Assembly (NCBI RefSeq): GCF_000733925.1
Contig: NZ_JPOO01000001.1
Span: forward strand, 1,364,001 to 1,428,000
Origin: Arenibacter algicola
GTDB lineage: Bacteria; Bacteroidota; Bacteroidia; Flavobacteriales; Flavobacteriaceae
Direction of reading: 5' to 3'
Length of the DNA stretch: 64,000 nt
The position numbers and the translations under genes were made by a program. This document shows, one piece after another, positions 9,541 to 19,151 of this stretch. Under the pieces are notes generated by a model. That model searched no databases, was not told the origin of the DNA, and was given only the letters and a program-made list of their open reading frames with translations. The first letter of the stretch is position 1; each line of letters begins with the position of its first letter.

Positions 9541-9979
9541 TTGGTTTAATGGGTTTCTAAAATTGTAAGCCTTAAAAGTATCACATTATATTATTTTAAA
9601 GCTGCCGTAAAATTAAAATTAACATTTGGGCGGGGTTTGGGGTTGTTGTTGTTGTTGTTGTTGTTCAATATAATTATTAGTGGGTGAGCAGGGAATTATT
9701 TGAGGAATTGGTAAGATGTGTATAGCCATTACAAAAGACTGAACCTTAAAGTGGGTAATGTTGGTTTATGGTCGGATTTTTTTACAGGTTTATATAAAAT
9801 TCTTTCCAAATGATTTAAATTGCTGCATTATTGCCTAGAAATATGATTTTTAGGCAAAAAAAGTATTCATCTAAGTATAATTTGTTTTTAGATGAGGTGT
9901 TATAAGGATTTATAAGTTAATGTTGAATCTACAATAGGGACATCTTAATTAATGGATGATATTAAATTAATTGGTTTTT
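9541..9979. other. 439-base divergent intergenic region with a GTT repeat tract
   Basis: This gap separates the DUF1080-like operon (minus) from the ThuA fusion gene (plus). It holds eight tandem GTT units at 9642-9665, about 100 bases upstream of the minus-strand ATG, and long A+T-rich stretches. No exact TAnnTTTG box was found; TATAATTTG at about 9888 is one base too long. No gene is seen. Confidence 0.6.
9642..9665. repeat. Trinucleotide microsatellite (GTT)x8
   Basis: Eight uninterrupted GTT units, read as AAC on the strand of the DUF1080-like gene. They lie roughly 100 bases upstream of that gene's start. Such tracts can change copy number by slippage. Confidence 0.9.
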
Positions 9980-12900
9980 ATGAATAATATTTTAAAGTTG
10001 GTAATGGGACTTGTCCTTGCTTGTTTTTTAGGTTCTTGTTCCTCCAAGGAAACCAAATTGTTGGTGTTTAGTAAAACCGAAGGCTTTAGGCACGGTTCTA
10101 TCGAGAAAGGCGTGGAGGCAATGAAGCAATTGGGAGAACAAAATGGTTTTATAGTGGAGGCGACCGAAGATGCAACCTATTTTACCGAGGAAATATTAAA
10201 GGAGTATTCGGCAGTTATGTTTTTAAATACTACTGGGGATATTTTAAATGAGGTGCAACAGGCCGATTTTGAAAGATACATTCAAGCAGGTGGAGGTTTT
10301 TTTGGAATCCATGCGGCTACGGATACGGAATACGGTTGGCCTTGGTACAATAAATTAGTGGGCGCCTATTTTAAGGGGCACCCTAAAATTCAAGAGGCAA
10401 GGTTGAATATAATTGACAAAAAACACCCAGCTACCAAATCTATGTATGATACATGGATGAAGACGGACGAGTGGTATAATTTTAGGGATATCAACCCAGA
10501 AATAAAGGTATTGATAGAAATAGACGAGACCAGCTATGAGGGCGGAGAAAATGGGGAGCATCATCCTATTTCCTGGTATCATGACTATGATGGGGGAAGG
10601 TCCTTTTATACGGAAATGGGACATACAGATGCCACTTTTGAAAATCCAGAGTTTTTAAATCATGTATTGGGCGGTATTACATATGCAATCGGTAATAATG
10701 TTTTGGATTATGGCAAGGCAAAGACGGAAAGGATTCCTGAGGAAAACAGGTATGTTCGCAAGGTTCTCGATTTTAACCTAAACGAACCTATGGAATTGGA
10801 AGAGCTGCCCGGTAGGGGGATTTTGTTCGTGGAACGAAGGGGTGCTTTAAAGCTCTATGATTTTAAGGAAGAGAAAACAAAACAAATAGCCCAGCTTAAT
10901 TTGTTTTATGGCAATGAGGATGGTTTGTTGGGTATAGCAGTGGACCCCAATTACCAGAAAAACAATTGGATCTATTTATTTTATTCTGCACCAGGTGAAA
11001 TATCCGAACAACGTATTTCAAGATTTACCTTGGTAGGTGATTCCTTGGATTTTGCCTCAGAAAAAAATCTATTGACCATTCCAACATTGCGCAAATGCTG
11101 CCATAGTGGAGGGGCTTTGGAATTTGGTCCGGACGGTAATTTATTTATTGGTTTGGGAGATAACACCAACCCCTTTGAATCTTCCGGTTTTGCACCAATA
11201 GATGAACGGGAAGGTAGGGCTTTATGGGATGCCCAAAAATCTGCGGCCAATGCCAACGACCTTAGAGGAAAGATTTTGAGAATTAAACCCGAGGACGATG
11301 GAACCTATTCCATTCCCAAGGGAAATCTGTTTCCTGTAGGTACTCCTAAGACTAGACCGGAAATATATGTTATGGGTAGCCGTAATCCTTTTAGATTTTC
11401 TATAGATAGTGAAACCGGATACCTTTATTGGGGCGATGTTGGTCCGGATGCAGGGAAGGGTGATCCCAATAGGGGGCCACATGGTATGGGAGAATTTGAC
11501 CAGGCAAGAAAAGCCGGGAATTGGGGATGGCCCTATACCCGAGGTAATAACCAAGCTTATAATGATTATAATTTTACCACTGAAACCCCTGGGGAAAAAT
11601 TTAACCCTGCCAGATTGATAAACGATTCTCCAAACAATACAGGTATAAGGGAGCTTCCACCTGCCCAGGAATCAATGATATGGTTTTCCTATAGTGCTTC
11701 GGAAGAATTTCCCTGGTTGGGTTCAGGAGGAATCAACCCCATGGCTGGGCCAATTTATCACGCTTCCAATTATCCCAATGCTACCAATAAATTTCCTAAA
11801 TATTTTGAGGATAAGGTTTTATTGTATGAATGGATGAGGGATTGGATCTATGTGGTAACACTGGATGAAGATCACAACTATGTAAAGGCGGATCCCTTTA
11901 TGCCCAGTAATGAGTTTTCCCATCCAATGGATATGCTTTTTGCCTCCGATGGCAATCTTTATGTGCTTGAATATGGACAAAAATGGAATTCCCAAAACAT
12001 GGATGCCCGCTTAAACAGGATAAGTTATGTTAGCGGTAATCGCAAGCCGGTTTCCCGAATCACTTCAGATAAAATGGTTGGGGCCCAACCCTTTACCGTA
12101 AATTTTTCCGGGAGTACCTCCGAAGATTTTGATAAGGATAAATTGCAATACGAATGGTATTTTAATTCGGAGGAGATTCAGGATAAATCCATGGAGCCAA
12201 GCTTTACTTTCAATGAACCGGGGAATTATACGGTGCGTTTAAAGGTAACCGATGAAGCTGGAAATTCGGATATATCCACCCAGAAGATATTGGTGGGCAA
12301 TGATATTCCCGAATTAAAAATTGAATTGGATACCAAGAACAGAACTTACTGGAACGGGCGTAAAGTGGCCTATAAGGTGGTTGTAACCGATAAACAGGAT
12401 GGTAGTACCCTTGAAGGCACCATTGACCCCAAAGATGTAAAAGTCACCTTTGATTATATTCCCGAAGGTGAGGATATGGTCAAGGCTACCATAGGGCATC
12501 AACAGAACACCATACCTGAGGGCAAGTTGATTATGGACGATACGGACTGTAAGGCATGCCATGCCATAAATATTCAAGTCAATGGACCATCCTACGAGGA
12601 AATAGCAGCACGCTATTCGGCCAAGGACAAAAATTATTTGATAGATAAGATCATAAAAGGAGGCTCCGGGGTTTGGGGAGAAAGTATGATGTCTGCACAT
12701 CCTCAACTTAAGGTCTCGGAAGTGGATAAAATAGTAGATTATATACTTTCTTTAAATACCGAAATTGGGAAAGATGAAAATCTATTGGCTATACAGGGCG
12801 AAGTTGGTTTTAACGCGCATCAGGCCAAAAATAGCCAAGGAAAGTATGTATTAATGGCCTCTTACACGGATAAGGGAAGCAAGGAGCAGCCGGAATCTTC

Positions 12901-13330
12901 ACTATCGGTCAGGGATCAGATTATATTTAAATTTCCAAAGTTTGAAGGGGCTAATGCGGATGAAAAAAGTGGGGGATTGAGCAATTGGGAGGTGGAAGGA
13001 GATAATGTAGTTGGCTCCATTAAAAATGATTCCTATTTAAAATTCAACGATATTGGCTTGGAAGGCCTAAAAAATATAGAATTGTCAATGTATTTTGGTG
13101 CCGACTATCCATACGAGGGCAAAGTGGAAATTAGGGAGAATAGTCCAGGAGGTACATTGATCGGGGAAAGCTCCCTGAAGTATTTTAACAAAGAAAAGGG
13201 GGCGAAGAAGAACTATCTTATCCCGGTAATGCCTACCAAGGATTTTGATGCCCTCTGCCTTGTTTTTAAGGGTACAGGAGACAAGGAGCAAATTATAGCC
13301 AATTTTAACGCTATGATATTGAAATATTAA
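9980..13330 (+). CDS. Lipoprotein fusion: ThuA-like, sorbosone dehydrogenase-like propeller, PKD, cytochrome c, CBM-like
   Basis: A 1116-residue surface or periplasmic lipoprotein. The signal ends in a lipobox (FLGSC, Cys22). Residues about 28-235 are ThuA-like (KTEGFRHGSIEKGVEAM, GFFGIHAATDTEYGWPWY, GRSFYTEMGHT). Residues about 250-690 form a glucose/sorbosone dehydrogenase-like propeller (GNEDGLLGIAVDPNY, GGALEFGPDGNLFIGLGD, GSRNPFRFSID). A PKD domain follows (PEDFDKDKLQYEWYF-like, about 690-780), then a cytochrome c domain with CKACH at 857-861, and a CBM6-like C-terminus (AFYGADYPYEG-type region). Putting a ThuA domain, dehydrogenase and haem on one chain suggests extracellular sugar oxidation coupled to electron transfer. 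A TTG nine bases upstream is in frame, but the ATG at 9980 starts a clean signal peptide. Confidence 0.85.
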   Translation: MNNILKLVMGLVLACFLGSCSSKETKLLVFSKTEGFRHGSIEKGVEAMKQLGEQNGFIVEATEDATYFTEEILKEYSAVMFLNTTGDILNEVQQADFERYIQAGGGFFGIHAATDTEYGWPWYNKLVGAYFKGHPKIQEARLNIIDKKHPATKSMYDTWMKTDEWYNFRDINPEIKVLIEIDETSYEGGENGEHHPISWYHDYDGGRSFYTEMGHTDATFENPEFLNHVLGGITYAIGNNVLDYGKAKTERIPEENRYVRKVLDFNLNEPMELEELPGRGILFVERRGALKLYDFKEEKTKQIAQLNLFYGNEDGLLGIAVDPNYQKNNWIYLFYSAPGEISEQRISRFTLVGDSLDFASEKNLLTIPTLRKCCHSGGALEFGPDGNLFIGLGDNTNPFESSGFAPIDEREGRALWDAQKSAANANDLRGKILRIKPEDDGTYSIPKGNLFPVGTPKTRPEIYVMGSRNPFRFSIDSETGYLYWGDVGPDAGKGDPNRGPHGMGEFDQARKAGNWGWPYTRGNNQAYNDYNFTTETPGEKFNPARLINDSPNNTGIRELPPAQESMIWFSYSASEEFPWLGSGGINPMAGPIYHASNYPNATNKFPKYFEDKVLLYEWMRDWIYVVTLDEDHNYVKADPFMPSNEFSHPMDMLFASDGNLYVLEYGQKWNSQNMDARLNRISYVSGNRKPVSRITSDKMVGAQPFTVNFSGSTSEDFDKDKLQYEWYFNSEEIQDKSMEPSFTFNEPGNYTVRLKVTDEAGNSDISTQKILVGNDIPELKIELDTKNRTYWNGRKVAYKVVVTDKQDGSTLEGTIDPKDVKVTFDYIPEGEDMVKATIGHQQNTIPEGKLIMDDTDCKACHAINIQVNGPSYEEIAARYSAKDKNYLIDKIIKGGSGVWGESMMSAHPQLKVSEVDKIVDYILSLNTEIGKDENLLAIQGEVGFNAHQAKNSQGKYVLMASYTDKGSKEQPESSLSVRDQIIFKFPKFEGANADEKSGGLSNWEVEGDNVVGSIKNDSYLKFNDIGLEGLKNIELSMYFGADYPYEGKVEIRENSPGGTLIGESSLKYFNKEKGAKKNYLIPVMPTKDFDALCLVFKGTGDKEQIIANFNAMILKY

Positions 13331-13422
13331 ACCGGTTATGGCGCTAAATATAAATCGGATCTTAAGGACAATATTAAAGCCTGTAGTTCGGTTTTCTGTT
13401 AAAACACTTTTAAAATGGTCAT

Positions 13423-13439
13423 GTTATAATCGTTATAAC
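13423..13439. promoter_or_regulatory. Perfect palindrome upstream of eboB
   Basis: GTTATAA-TCG-TTATAAC, seven-base perfect arms, about 140 bases before the eboB start. One of three palindromes in this 250-base gap; possibly an operator. No T-run follows, so it does not look like a terminator. Confidence 0.4.
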
Positions 13440-13503
13440 CCATTAATTAATTAACTTTAACGGTTGGAGTCGATTTTAAAAAAAAATGAATTTTTCGTAA
13501 TGT

Positions 13504-13531
13504 TTTGATCAAATTCGTTGAGGTCAACGAA
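13504..13531. promoter_or_regulatory. Two abutting palindromes upstream of eboB, possible operator
   Basis: TTTGATCAAA (13504-13513) directly abuts TTCGTTGAGGTCAACGAA (13514-13531), which has eight-base perfect arms around GG. They lie 49-76 bases before the eboB ATG. A weak -7-like TACGTTTA follows at 13548-13555. The placement suggests a transcription-factor site controlling eboBCDEF; the regulator is unknown. Confidence 0.5.
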
Positions 13532-13579
13532 AAATTTTAACCTTAGATACGTTTATCAATTAAAGTATACAATATTATT

Positions 13580-14488
13580 ATGGAAGAGAAAATGATGATT
13601 ATTGATCCTCATGTACACATGACCTCCAGGACAACAGATGATTATGAGGCAATGGCAGCCGCGGGAGTAGTGGCTATTATAGAGCCTTCGTTTTGGTTGG
13701 GGCAACCGCGTACACAAGTAGGTTCGTTTCAGGATTACTATAGCAGCCTTGTGGGTTGGGAGCCTTTTAGGGCAAGTCAGTTTGGGATACATCATTATTG
13801 CACTATCGGATTAAATTCCAAAGAGGCCAATAATGAAGCTCTGGCGGAACAGGTAATTGAATTGTTGCCATTGTATGTACATAAGGAAAATGTGGTGGCC
13901 ATTGGTGAAATTGGCTATGACGATCAGACTCCTGCTGAAGACAAATATTTTAGAATGCAGCTGGAGTTGGCCAAAGAACTGAACATTCCGGTACAGATAC
14001 ATACCCCGCATAGGGATAAGAAGTCGGGTACCTTAAAAAGTATGGAGGTTTGTTTGGAACATGGTCTGGATCCTGGTATGGTTGTTATTGATCACAACAA
14101 TGAAGAAACCGTTAAGGATGTATTGGATCGTGGTTTTTGGGCCGCATTTACGATATATCCAAAAACCAAAATGGGGAACGAAAGAATGGTAGAGGTAGTA
14201 AGAAATTTTGGAAGCGATCGAATTATTGTTGACAGTTCCGCGGATTGGGGGGTTAGTGATCCCTTGGCGGTGCCAAAAACAGCCTCCCTGATGTTGAAAA
14301 GGGGAATAGCCAAATCTGATGTGGTTAAAACCTGTTATCAGAATGCATTGGATATTTTTGGAAAAAATGGTAAGATGAAAGAATCCGATTGGTTAAATCC
14401 ACAAGGTATCAATCAAACTAAATTATACAACGACAATAGTGTTTTGCGAGGGCAGGAGCCTAAGGTTGATGTGGATAAGATAGTATAA
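13580..14488 (+). CDS. eboB: TatD-family metal-dependent hydrolase EboB
   Basis: A 302-residue TIM-barrel protein of the amidohydrolase superfamily. Metal-site motifs are in order: DPHVHM (HxH) near residue 11, GEIGYD near 112, IHTPH near 141, IDHNNEE near 171 and DSSADWG near 218. No signal peptide is present, so it should be cytoplasmic. It is the second gene of the ebo set and starts the contiguous eboBCDEF block; its stop overlaps the eboC start in TAATG, which predicts translational coupling. The substrate of EboB is not known; generic TatD DNase activity should not be assumed in this context. Confidence 0.88.
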   Translation: MEEKMMIIDPHVHMTSRTTDDYEAMAAAGVVAIIEPSFWLGQPRTQVGSFQDYYSSLVGWEPFRASQFGIHHYCTIGLNSKEANNEALAEQVIELLPLYVHKENVVAIGEIGYDDQTPAEDKYFRMQLELAKELNIPVQIHTPHRDKKSGTLKSMEVCLEHGLDPGMVVIDHNNEETVKDVLDRGFWAAFTIYPKTKMGNERMVEVVRNFGSDRIIVDSSADWGVSDPLAVPKTASLMLKRGIAKSDVVKTCYQNALDIFGKNGKMKESDWLNPQGINQTKLYNDNSVLRGQEPKVDVDKIV

Positions 14489-15390
14489 TGAATCCTGTGT
14501 TGAAAGGATATTTAAGGCTCGCAAGACCTGCAAATTTACCAACAGCTGCTGCCGATGTTTTGGCAGGTGTGGCTATTGCGGGCGTATTTATTGGTGTTTT
14601 TCTTAATAAGGATTGGAATACGTCCATGTTGGGGGATGTACTTTTGTTGGTGTTTTCCTCCGTATTCCTTTATGCCGCTGGTGTGGTTCTCAATGACGTC
14701 TTCGATCATAAATTGGATAAAACAGAGCGCCCGGAAAGACCCATTCCTTCCGGATTGGTTTCTGTGCGATCTGCCGCTATCTTTGGAGGTGTGCTCATGA
14801 ATTTAGGTGTGCTATTTTCATTTCTGGTGGGTCCGGTAAGTGGAATGGTAGCCGTTACTTTAGGACTTTCCATTCTTTTGTACGATGCCTTGGGGAAACA
14901 CCATTCCTTTTTTGGACCACTTAATATGGGAGTTTGCAGGGGTTTAAATTTACTTCTAGGGATTACCATTTTGGGTGATTTCGGCAATTGGGGGTATATC
15001 ATTTTTCCAGTTTTATATATAGCGGCTATAACCCTTATTAGTAGGGGAGAAGTGCATGGCGACAATAAGAACCATATTATTTTTGCAGGAGGATTGTACA
15101 GCACTGTAATTTTGGGGATAGTTGTTCTTTTTTCAACTGCTGGCCTTAATTTATTGGAGGCCATTCCGTTTTTATTACTGTTCGCATTTTTAATATTTAG
15201 GCCTTTGTTGAAGGCGTATGCCGAAAATTCCCCCAAGAATATTAAAAAGGCAGTGATGGCCGGGGTAATCTCGATAATTGTTTTGGATGCAAGCTTGGCC
15301 GTAGGATTTTCCCATTGGTGGGTAGGGTTGATTATAATATTGCTATTGCCCTTATCTATTTTTTTATCAAAACTGTTCGCAGTTACTTAA
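14488..15390 (+). CDS. eboC: UbiA-family prenyltransferase EboC
   Basis: A 300-residue integral membrane protein with about eight to nine hydrophobic helices. The first aspartate-rich motif of UbiA prenyltransferases is present as NDVFDHKLDKTERPERPIPSG near residue 70; a second, weaker one (LYDALGKHHSFFGPLNMGVCRGLNLLLG) follows near 130. UbiA enzymes transfer a prenyl chain to an acceptor at the inner membrane. In the ebo set EboC is thought to attach or modify a lipid-linked intermediate, but the donor and acceptor are unproven. The start codon overlaps the eboB stop by one base, and eboD follows after 11 bases. Confidence 0.88.
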   Translation: MNPVLKGYLRLARPANLPTAAADVLAGVAIAGVFIGVFLNKDWNTSMLGDVLLLVFSSVFLYAAGVVLNDVFDHKLDKTERPERPIPSGLVSVRSAAIFGGVLMNLGVLFSFLVGPVSGMVAVTLGLSILLYDALGKHHSFFGPLNMGVCRGLNLLLGITILGDFGNWGYIIFPVLYIAAITLISRGEVHGDNKNHIIFAGGLYSTVILGIVVLFSTAGLNLLEAIPFLLLFAFLIFRPLLKAYAENSPKNIKKAVMAGVISIIVLDASLAVGFSHWWVGLIIILLLPLSIFLSKLFAVT

Positions 15391-15401
15391 CGTTTTAAAG
15401 T

Positions 15402-16583
15402 ATGTCACATTATAAACCAATAGAGCAATCCTTTAAAGTAGCTTATGAGTATAAGCTACATTTTACGGAAAATATTTTTAGTTTGCATAACCCCTTGTTC
15501 AAGGATATTATTAATGGGTACAACAATAAGGGGGATGTAAAAGTGCTATTTGTTATAGATAGTGGTGTACTGGCCTGCCATCCAAATTTAAAGGCGGATA
15601 TTACTTCCTATTGCACACAAAATAGTTCAGCGATACATCTAACGGAACAATTGGTGATTGCTGGAGGGGAACAATGCAAGAATGATTACCACAATGTGGA
15701 GCGGATATTGAATGCCGTTAATGACAATCGCATTTGCAGGCATTCTTTTGTTGTAGCCATTGGGGGAGGTGCCATTATTGATATGGTGGGATATGCTGCC
15801 GCCATCGCCCATAGGGGGGTGAAGTTGATAAGAATTCCTACTACAGTACTCTCCCAGAACGATTCGGCCGTTGGGGTGAAGAATAGTTTTAATATTTTAG
15901 GTAAAAAGAATTTTCTGGGAACTTTTGCTCCAGCTTATGCCATAATAAACGACAGTAATTTTTTAACCACCTTGGAGCAGCGCGATTGGATTTCAGGGAT
16001 AGCCGAGGCGGTAAAAGTGGCTTTGATAAAGGATGCAGTATTCTTTGATTTTATTGAAGAGAACAGTGCCTTGCTTCAGGCACGTGATATGGAGTCTATG
16101 GAGTACCTGATTTATCGCTGTGCGGAGATGCATATGGAGCATATTGCCCAAGGGGGGGATCCCTTTGAAAGCGGTTCTTCCAGACCTCTGGATTTTGGCC
16201 ATTGGGCAGCCCATAAATTGGAATACATGACCAATTATCAACTGAGACATGGAGAAGCTGTAGCCATTGGCATGGCCTTGGATTTGGTATATGCCCATTT
16301 TATAGGGTTGATAAGTAAGGAAACACTGGACCGCATTTTAAAGGTTCTGGAACACATTGGATTCGATTTACATATTCCTATTCAAAAGGATAGTGATCTG
16401 GAGGATCTGTTAAACGGCATTCAGGAATTTAGGGAGCATTTGGGCGGGGAGCTTACAATCACCTTGATATCCAGAATAGGTACCAAACACGATGTACACG
16501 AAATTGATATTTCCACCATGGAAAAAGCAATAGTATGGTTGAACGAAATGTATAAACCTAAAGTATCGAATACCATATGTTAA
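15402..16583 (+). CDS. eboD: 3-dehydroquinate synthase-like protein EboD
   Basis: A 393-residue member of the dehydroquinate synthase superfamily (NAD-binding Rossmann half plus metal-binding helical half). Visible blocks are GGEQCKND near residue 90, AIGGGAIIDMVGYAAA near 120, RIPTTVLSQNDSAVGVKNSFN near 146, and the zinc ligands in GIAEAVKVALIKD, DFGHWAAHKLE and RHGEAVAIGMALD. It belongs to the EboD branch found only in ebo clusters, so it probably cyclises a sugar-phosphate-like substrate other than DAHP. It overlaps the start of eboE by seven bases. The ordinary shikimate aroB would be expected elsewhere in the genome. Confidence 0.88.
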   Translation: MSHYKPIEQSFKVAYEYKLHFTENIFSLHNPLFKDIINGYNNKGDVKVLFVIDSGVLACHPNLKADITSYCTQNSSAIHLTEQLVIAGGEQCKNDYHNVERILNAVNDNRICRHSFVVAIGGGAIIDMVGYAAAIAHRGVKLIRIPTTVLSQNDSAVGVKNSFNILGKKNFLGTFAPAYAIINDSNFLTTLEQRDWISGIAEAVKVALIKDAVFFDFIEENSALLQARDMESMEYLIYRCAEMHMEHIAQGGDPFESGSSRPLDFGHWAAHKLEYMTNYQLRHGEAVAIGMALDLVYAHFIGLISKETLDRILKVLEHIGFDLHIPIQKDSDLEDLLNGIQEFREHLGGELTITLISRIGTKHDVHEIDISTMEKAIVWLNEMYKPKVSNTIC

Positions 16584-17770
16584 TACAAAACAAATATCAT
16601 CTGAGCTATTGTAGCAATATCCATCCTGGTGAAGATTGGGAGCAGACCTATGATAGCCTAAAAACATATCTTCCTAAAATAAAGAAGCAAGTTTCTCCCG
16701 AATCCCCTTTTGGCATCGGACTGCGTTTGTCCAATGTGGCAAGTTTGGGGCTTGATGAAGGTAGTAATTTGAAAGATTTCAAGGATTGGTTGGACCGAAA
16801 TCAATTCTATGTGTTTACCATGAACGGATTCCCATATGGAAATTTTCATAACGAAAGGGTGAAAGATATGGTACATGCCCCGGATTGGACCACCAAGGAG
16901 AGATTGGATTATACGAAGCGACTTTTTGATCAATTGGCCTTTTTAATTCCTGAAGGTTTATCTGGAGGTATTTCTACTTCACCAGTCAGTTATAGGCACT
17001 GGCATTCTTCTGAGGAAGCTTTGGACATGGCCTTTGCAACTGGAGCCAAAAGTATGGCAGATATTGTTTTGCAGTTGGTAGAAATTGAAAAGAAAACCGG
17101 TAAATACCTGCATATGGATATTGAACCGGAACCTGATGGTATGTTAGAGAATAGTGATGAGGTACTTCACTATTATGATACCTATTTGATTCCCATTGCG
17201 ACCCAAAAATTGAAAACCGTTCTAGGATGTAACAAGGAAACGGCCAAGGATTTAATTCTAAGACATATAACGGTTTGTTATGACGTCTGCCACTTTTCCC
17301 TAGCCTATGAGGAACCGGAACATACGTTGGCAAAATTTAGCAAAGCTGGAATAAAGGTTGGTAAAATACAAGTGAGTTCTGCCCTTAAGATTCTTTTCAA
17401 AGAGGGTGATAATGAGGCTATATGGAATTCCTTAAGTCAGTTTAACGAACCCACCTATCTCCATCAAGTCACGGAAAAGGTAGGTAATAAAGTGGTCACC
17501 TATAAGGACCTTCCCGAAGTCTTGGAGCAGCGCTCCAATGCCAAAGAGCTGAGGTCCCATTTTCACGTGCCTATTTTTATGGAAAAGTACGATCATTTAT
17601 TTTCTACCCAGGACCAAATACTGAAGGTATTGGAATATCTAAGGAAAAATCAATTCTCGGATCAATTGGAGATCGAGACCTATACTTGGGATGTATTGCC
17701 CAAAGATCTCAAAACTGAACTGTCCAATTGTATTGTTCGTGAAATTGAATGGTTAAAGAGTAAAATTTAA
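16577..17770 (+). CDS. eboE: EboE, sugar isomerase-like TIM barrel
   Basis: A 397-residue soluble protein of the EboE metabolite-traffic family, related to the xylose isomerase-like TIM-barrel fold. Characteristic segments are NIHPGEDWEQTYDSL at the N-terminus, TMNGFPYGNFHNERVKDMVHAPDWTTKERLDYT near residue 80, MDIEPEPDG near 180 and CYDVCHFSLAYEEP near 232, which supply acidic and His residues expected for a metal site. No signal peptide or membrane helix is seen. It overlaps eboD by seven bases and precedes eboF by three, placing it firmly in the operon. Its reaction is unknown. Confidence 0.87.
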   Translation: MLIQNKYHLSYCSNIHPGEDWEQTYDSLKTYLPKIKKQVSPESPFGIGLRLSNVASLGLDEGSNLKDFKDWLDRNQFYVFTMNGFPYGNFHNERVKDMVHAPDWTTKERLDYTKRLFDQLAFLIPEGLSGGISTSPVSYRHWHSSEEALDMAFATGAKSMADIVLQLVEIEKKTGKYLHMDIEPEPDGMLENSDEVLHYYDTYLIPIATQKLKTVLGCNKETAKDLILRHITVCYDVCHFSLAYEEPEHTLAKFSKAGIKVGKIQVSSALKILFKEGDNEAIWNSLSQFNEPTYLHQVTEKVGNKVVTYKDLPEVLEQRSNAKELRSHFHVPIFMEKYDHLFSTQDQILKVLEYLRKNQFSDQLEIETYTWDVLPKDLKTELSNCIVREIEWLKSKI

Positions 17771-17773
17771 GGA

Positions 17774-19150
17774 ATGAAGAAAACCGTTGTGCTAAACGTT
17801 GTGGGATTAACGCGGGGATTGATAGGGGAGCACACGCCCTTTATTAAATCTTTTTTGGAGAGAGGTGCTTCGGCGACAATTACACCACAATTGCCTGCAG
17901 TGACCTGTTCTGTACAAGCCACTTATTTAACAGGTAAAACGCCATCTGAACACGGCATAGTTGGTAATGGATGGTATTTTAAGGAAGAACATGAGGTAAA
18001 GTTTTGGCGTCAATCCAATAGCCTTATTCAATCCGAAAAAATATGGGACAAACTTAAAAAACAGGACAGTAATTTTAGCTGCGCCAATATGTTCTGGTGG
18101 TATAATATGTATTCCAATGCGGATTACAGTGTTACCCCAAGACCCAATTATTTGGCAGATGGAAGAAAGATCCCAGATGTGTATTCCTATCCTGCGGAAC
18201 TAAGGGATCATTTACAAGAGGAATTGGGGACATTTCCGCTTTTCCATTTTTGGGGACCAAAAACATCTATAAAATCCAGTCAGTGGATTGCGGACGCCAG
18301 TTTAAAAACGGACGTTTTACATGATCCTACCCTCACCTTGGTCTACTTGCCACATTTGGACTACAATATGCAACGCTACGGGACCGATTTAACCAAAATT
18401 TCAAAGGACTTAAGGGAGATCGATGAAGTAGTTAAACAATTGGTAGAATATTATGAGGCCAAATCTGCCCATATTATACTACTTTCAGAATATGGGATAA
18501 CCAATGTTACCAACCCCATTCATTTAAATAGAAAGCTTAGGCAAGAGGGGTATCTTGGTATTCGAGTGGAAAGGGGACTGGAATTGTTGGATGCTGGGGC
18601 CAGTAAGGCTTTCGCCGTGTCAGACCATCAGTTGGCCCATGTATATGTAAAGAATAATGAGGATATAGATAAGGTCAAGGCTTTATTGAAAAGTCTGAAG
18701 GGGGTAGAACAGGTACTTTCTGGTGGCGAAATTAAAGAGCTGCAATTGGATCATGAACGTTGTGGGGATTTGGTGGTGATAGCGGATAAGGATTCTTGGT
18801 TTACCTATTACTTCTGGTTGGATGATAAAAAGGCTCCTGACTATGCAAGAATGGTGGACATTCATAAAAAACCCGGATACGATCCGGTGGAGATGCTCAC
18901 CGATCCAAAGGATAAATTCTTGATGCCAAAGGTTATTTGGAAGTTATTTAAAAAGAAATTGGGTTTCAGAACGGTAATGGATATTATTCCCTTGGACGCC
19001 ACCTTGGTTAAAGGATCCCATGGTAGGATGCCCGAGGATCCCAAGGATCATCCAATATTGATAACCAATAATAAAAGCACTTCTTTAAAGGATAGTCTGT
19101 TGGCAACGGAAGTGTACGGTATTATAGAGAGCCATCTTATAAATTCTTAG
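17774..19150 (+). CDS. eboF: Alkaline phosphatase superfamily protein EboF
   Basis: A 458-residue protein of the nucleotide pyrophosphatase/phosphodiesterase branch of the alkaline phosphatase superfamily. The nucleophile region is LPAVTCSVQATYLTGKTPSEHG near residue 40, with a Thr as likely nucleophile; later metal-site blocks appear as LPHLDYNMQRYG near 197, LLSEYGI near 240 and SDHQLAHVYV near 285, and GSHGRMP near 417. The metal-binding aspartate usually seen at the first strand is replaced in LNVVGLT, a feature to check against other EboF proteins. No signal peptide is evident. It is the last classic ebo gene, with the TMEM220-like gene one base behind it. Confidence 0.86.
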   Translation: MKKTVVLNVVGLTRGLIGEHTPFIKSFLERGASATITPQLPAVTCSVQATYLTGKTPSEHGIVGNGWYFKEEHEVKFWRQSNSLIQSEKIWDKLKKQDSNFSCANMFWWYNMYSNADYSVTPRPNYLADGRKIPDVYSYPAELRDHLQEELGTFPLFHFWGPKTSIKSSQWIADASLKTDVLHDPTLTLVYLPHLDYNMQRYGTDLTKISKDLREIDEVVKQLVEYYEAKSAHIILLSEYGITNVTNPIHLNRKLRQEGYLGIRVERGLELLDAGASKAFAVSDHQLAHVYVKNNEDIDKVKALLKSLKGVEQVLSGGEIKELQLDHERCGDLVVIADKDSWFTYYFWLDDKKAPDYARMVDIHKKPGYDPVEMLTDPKDKFLMPKVIWKLFKKKLGFRTVMDIIPLDATLVKGSHGRMPEDPKDHPILITNNKSTSLKDSLLATEVYGIIESHLINS

Positions 19151-19151
19151 T

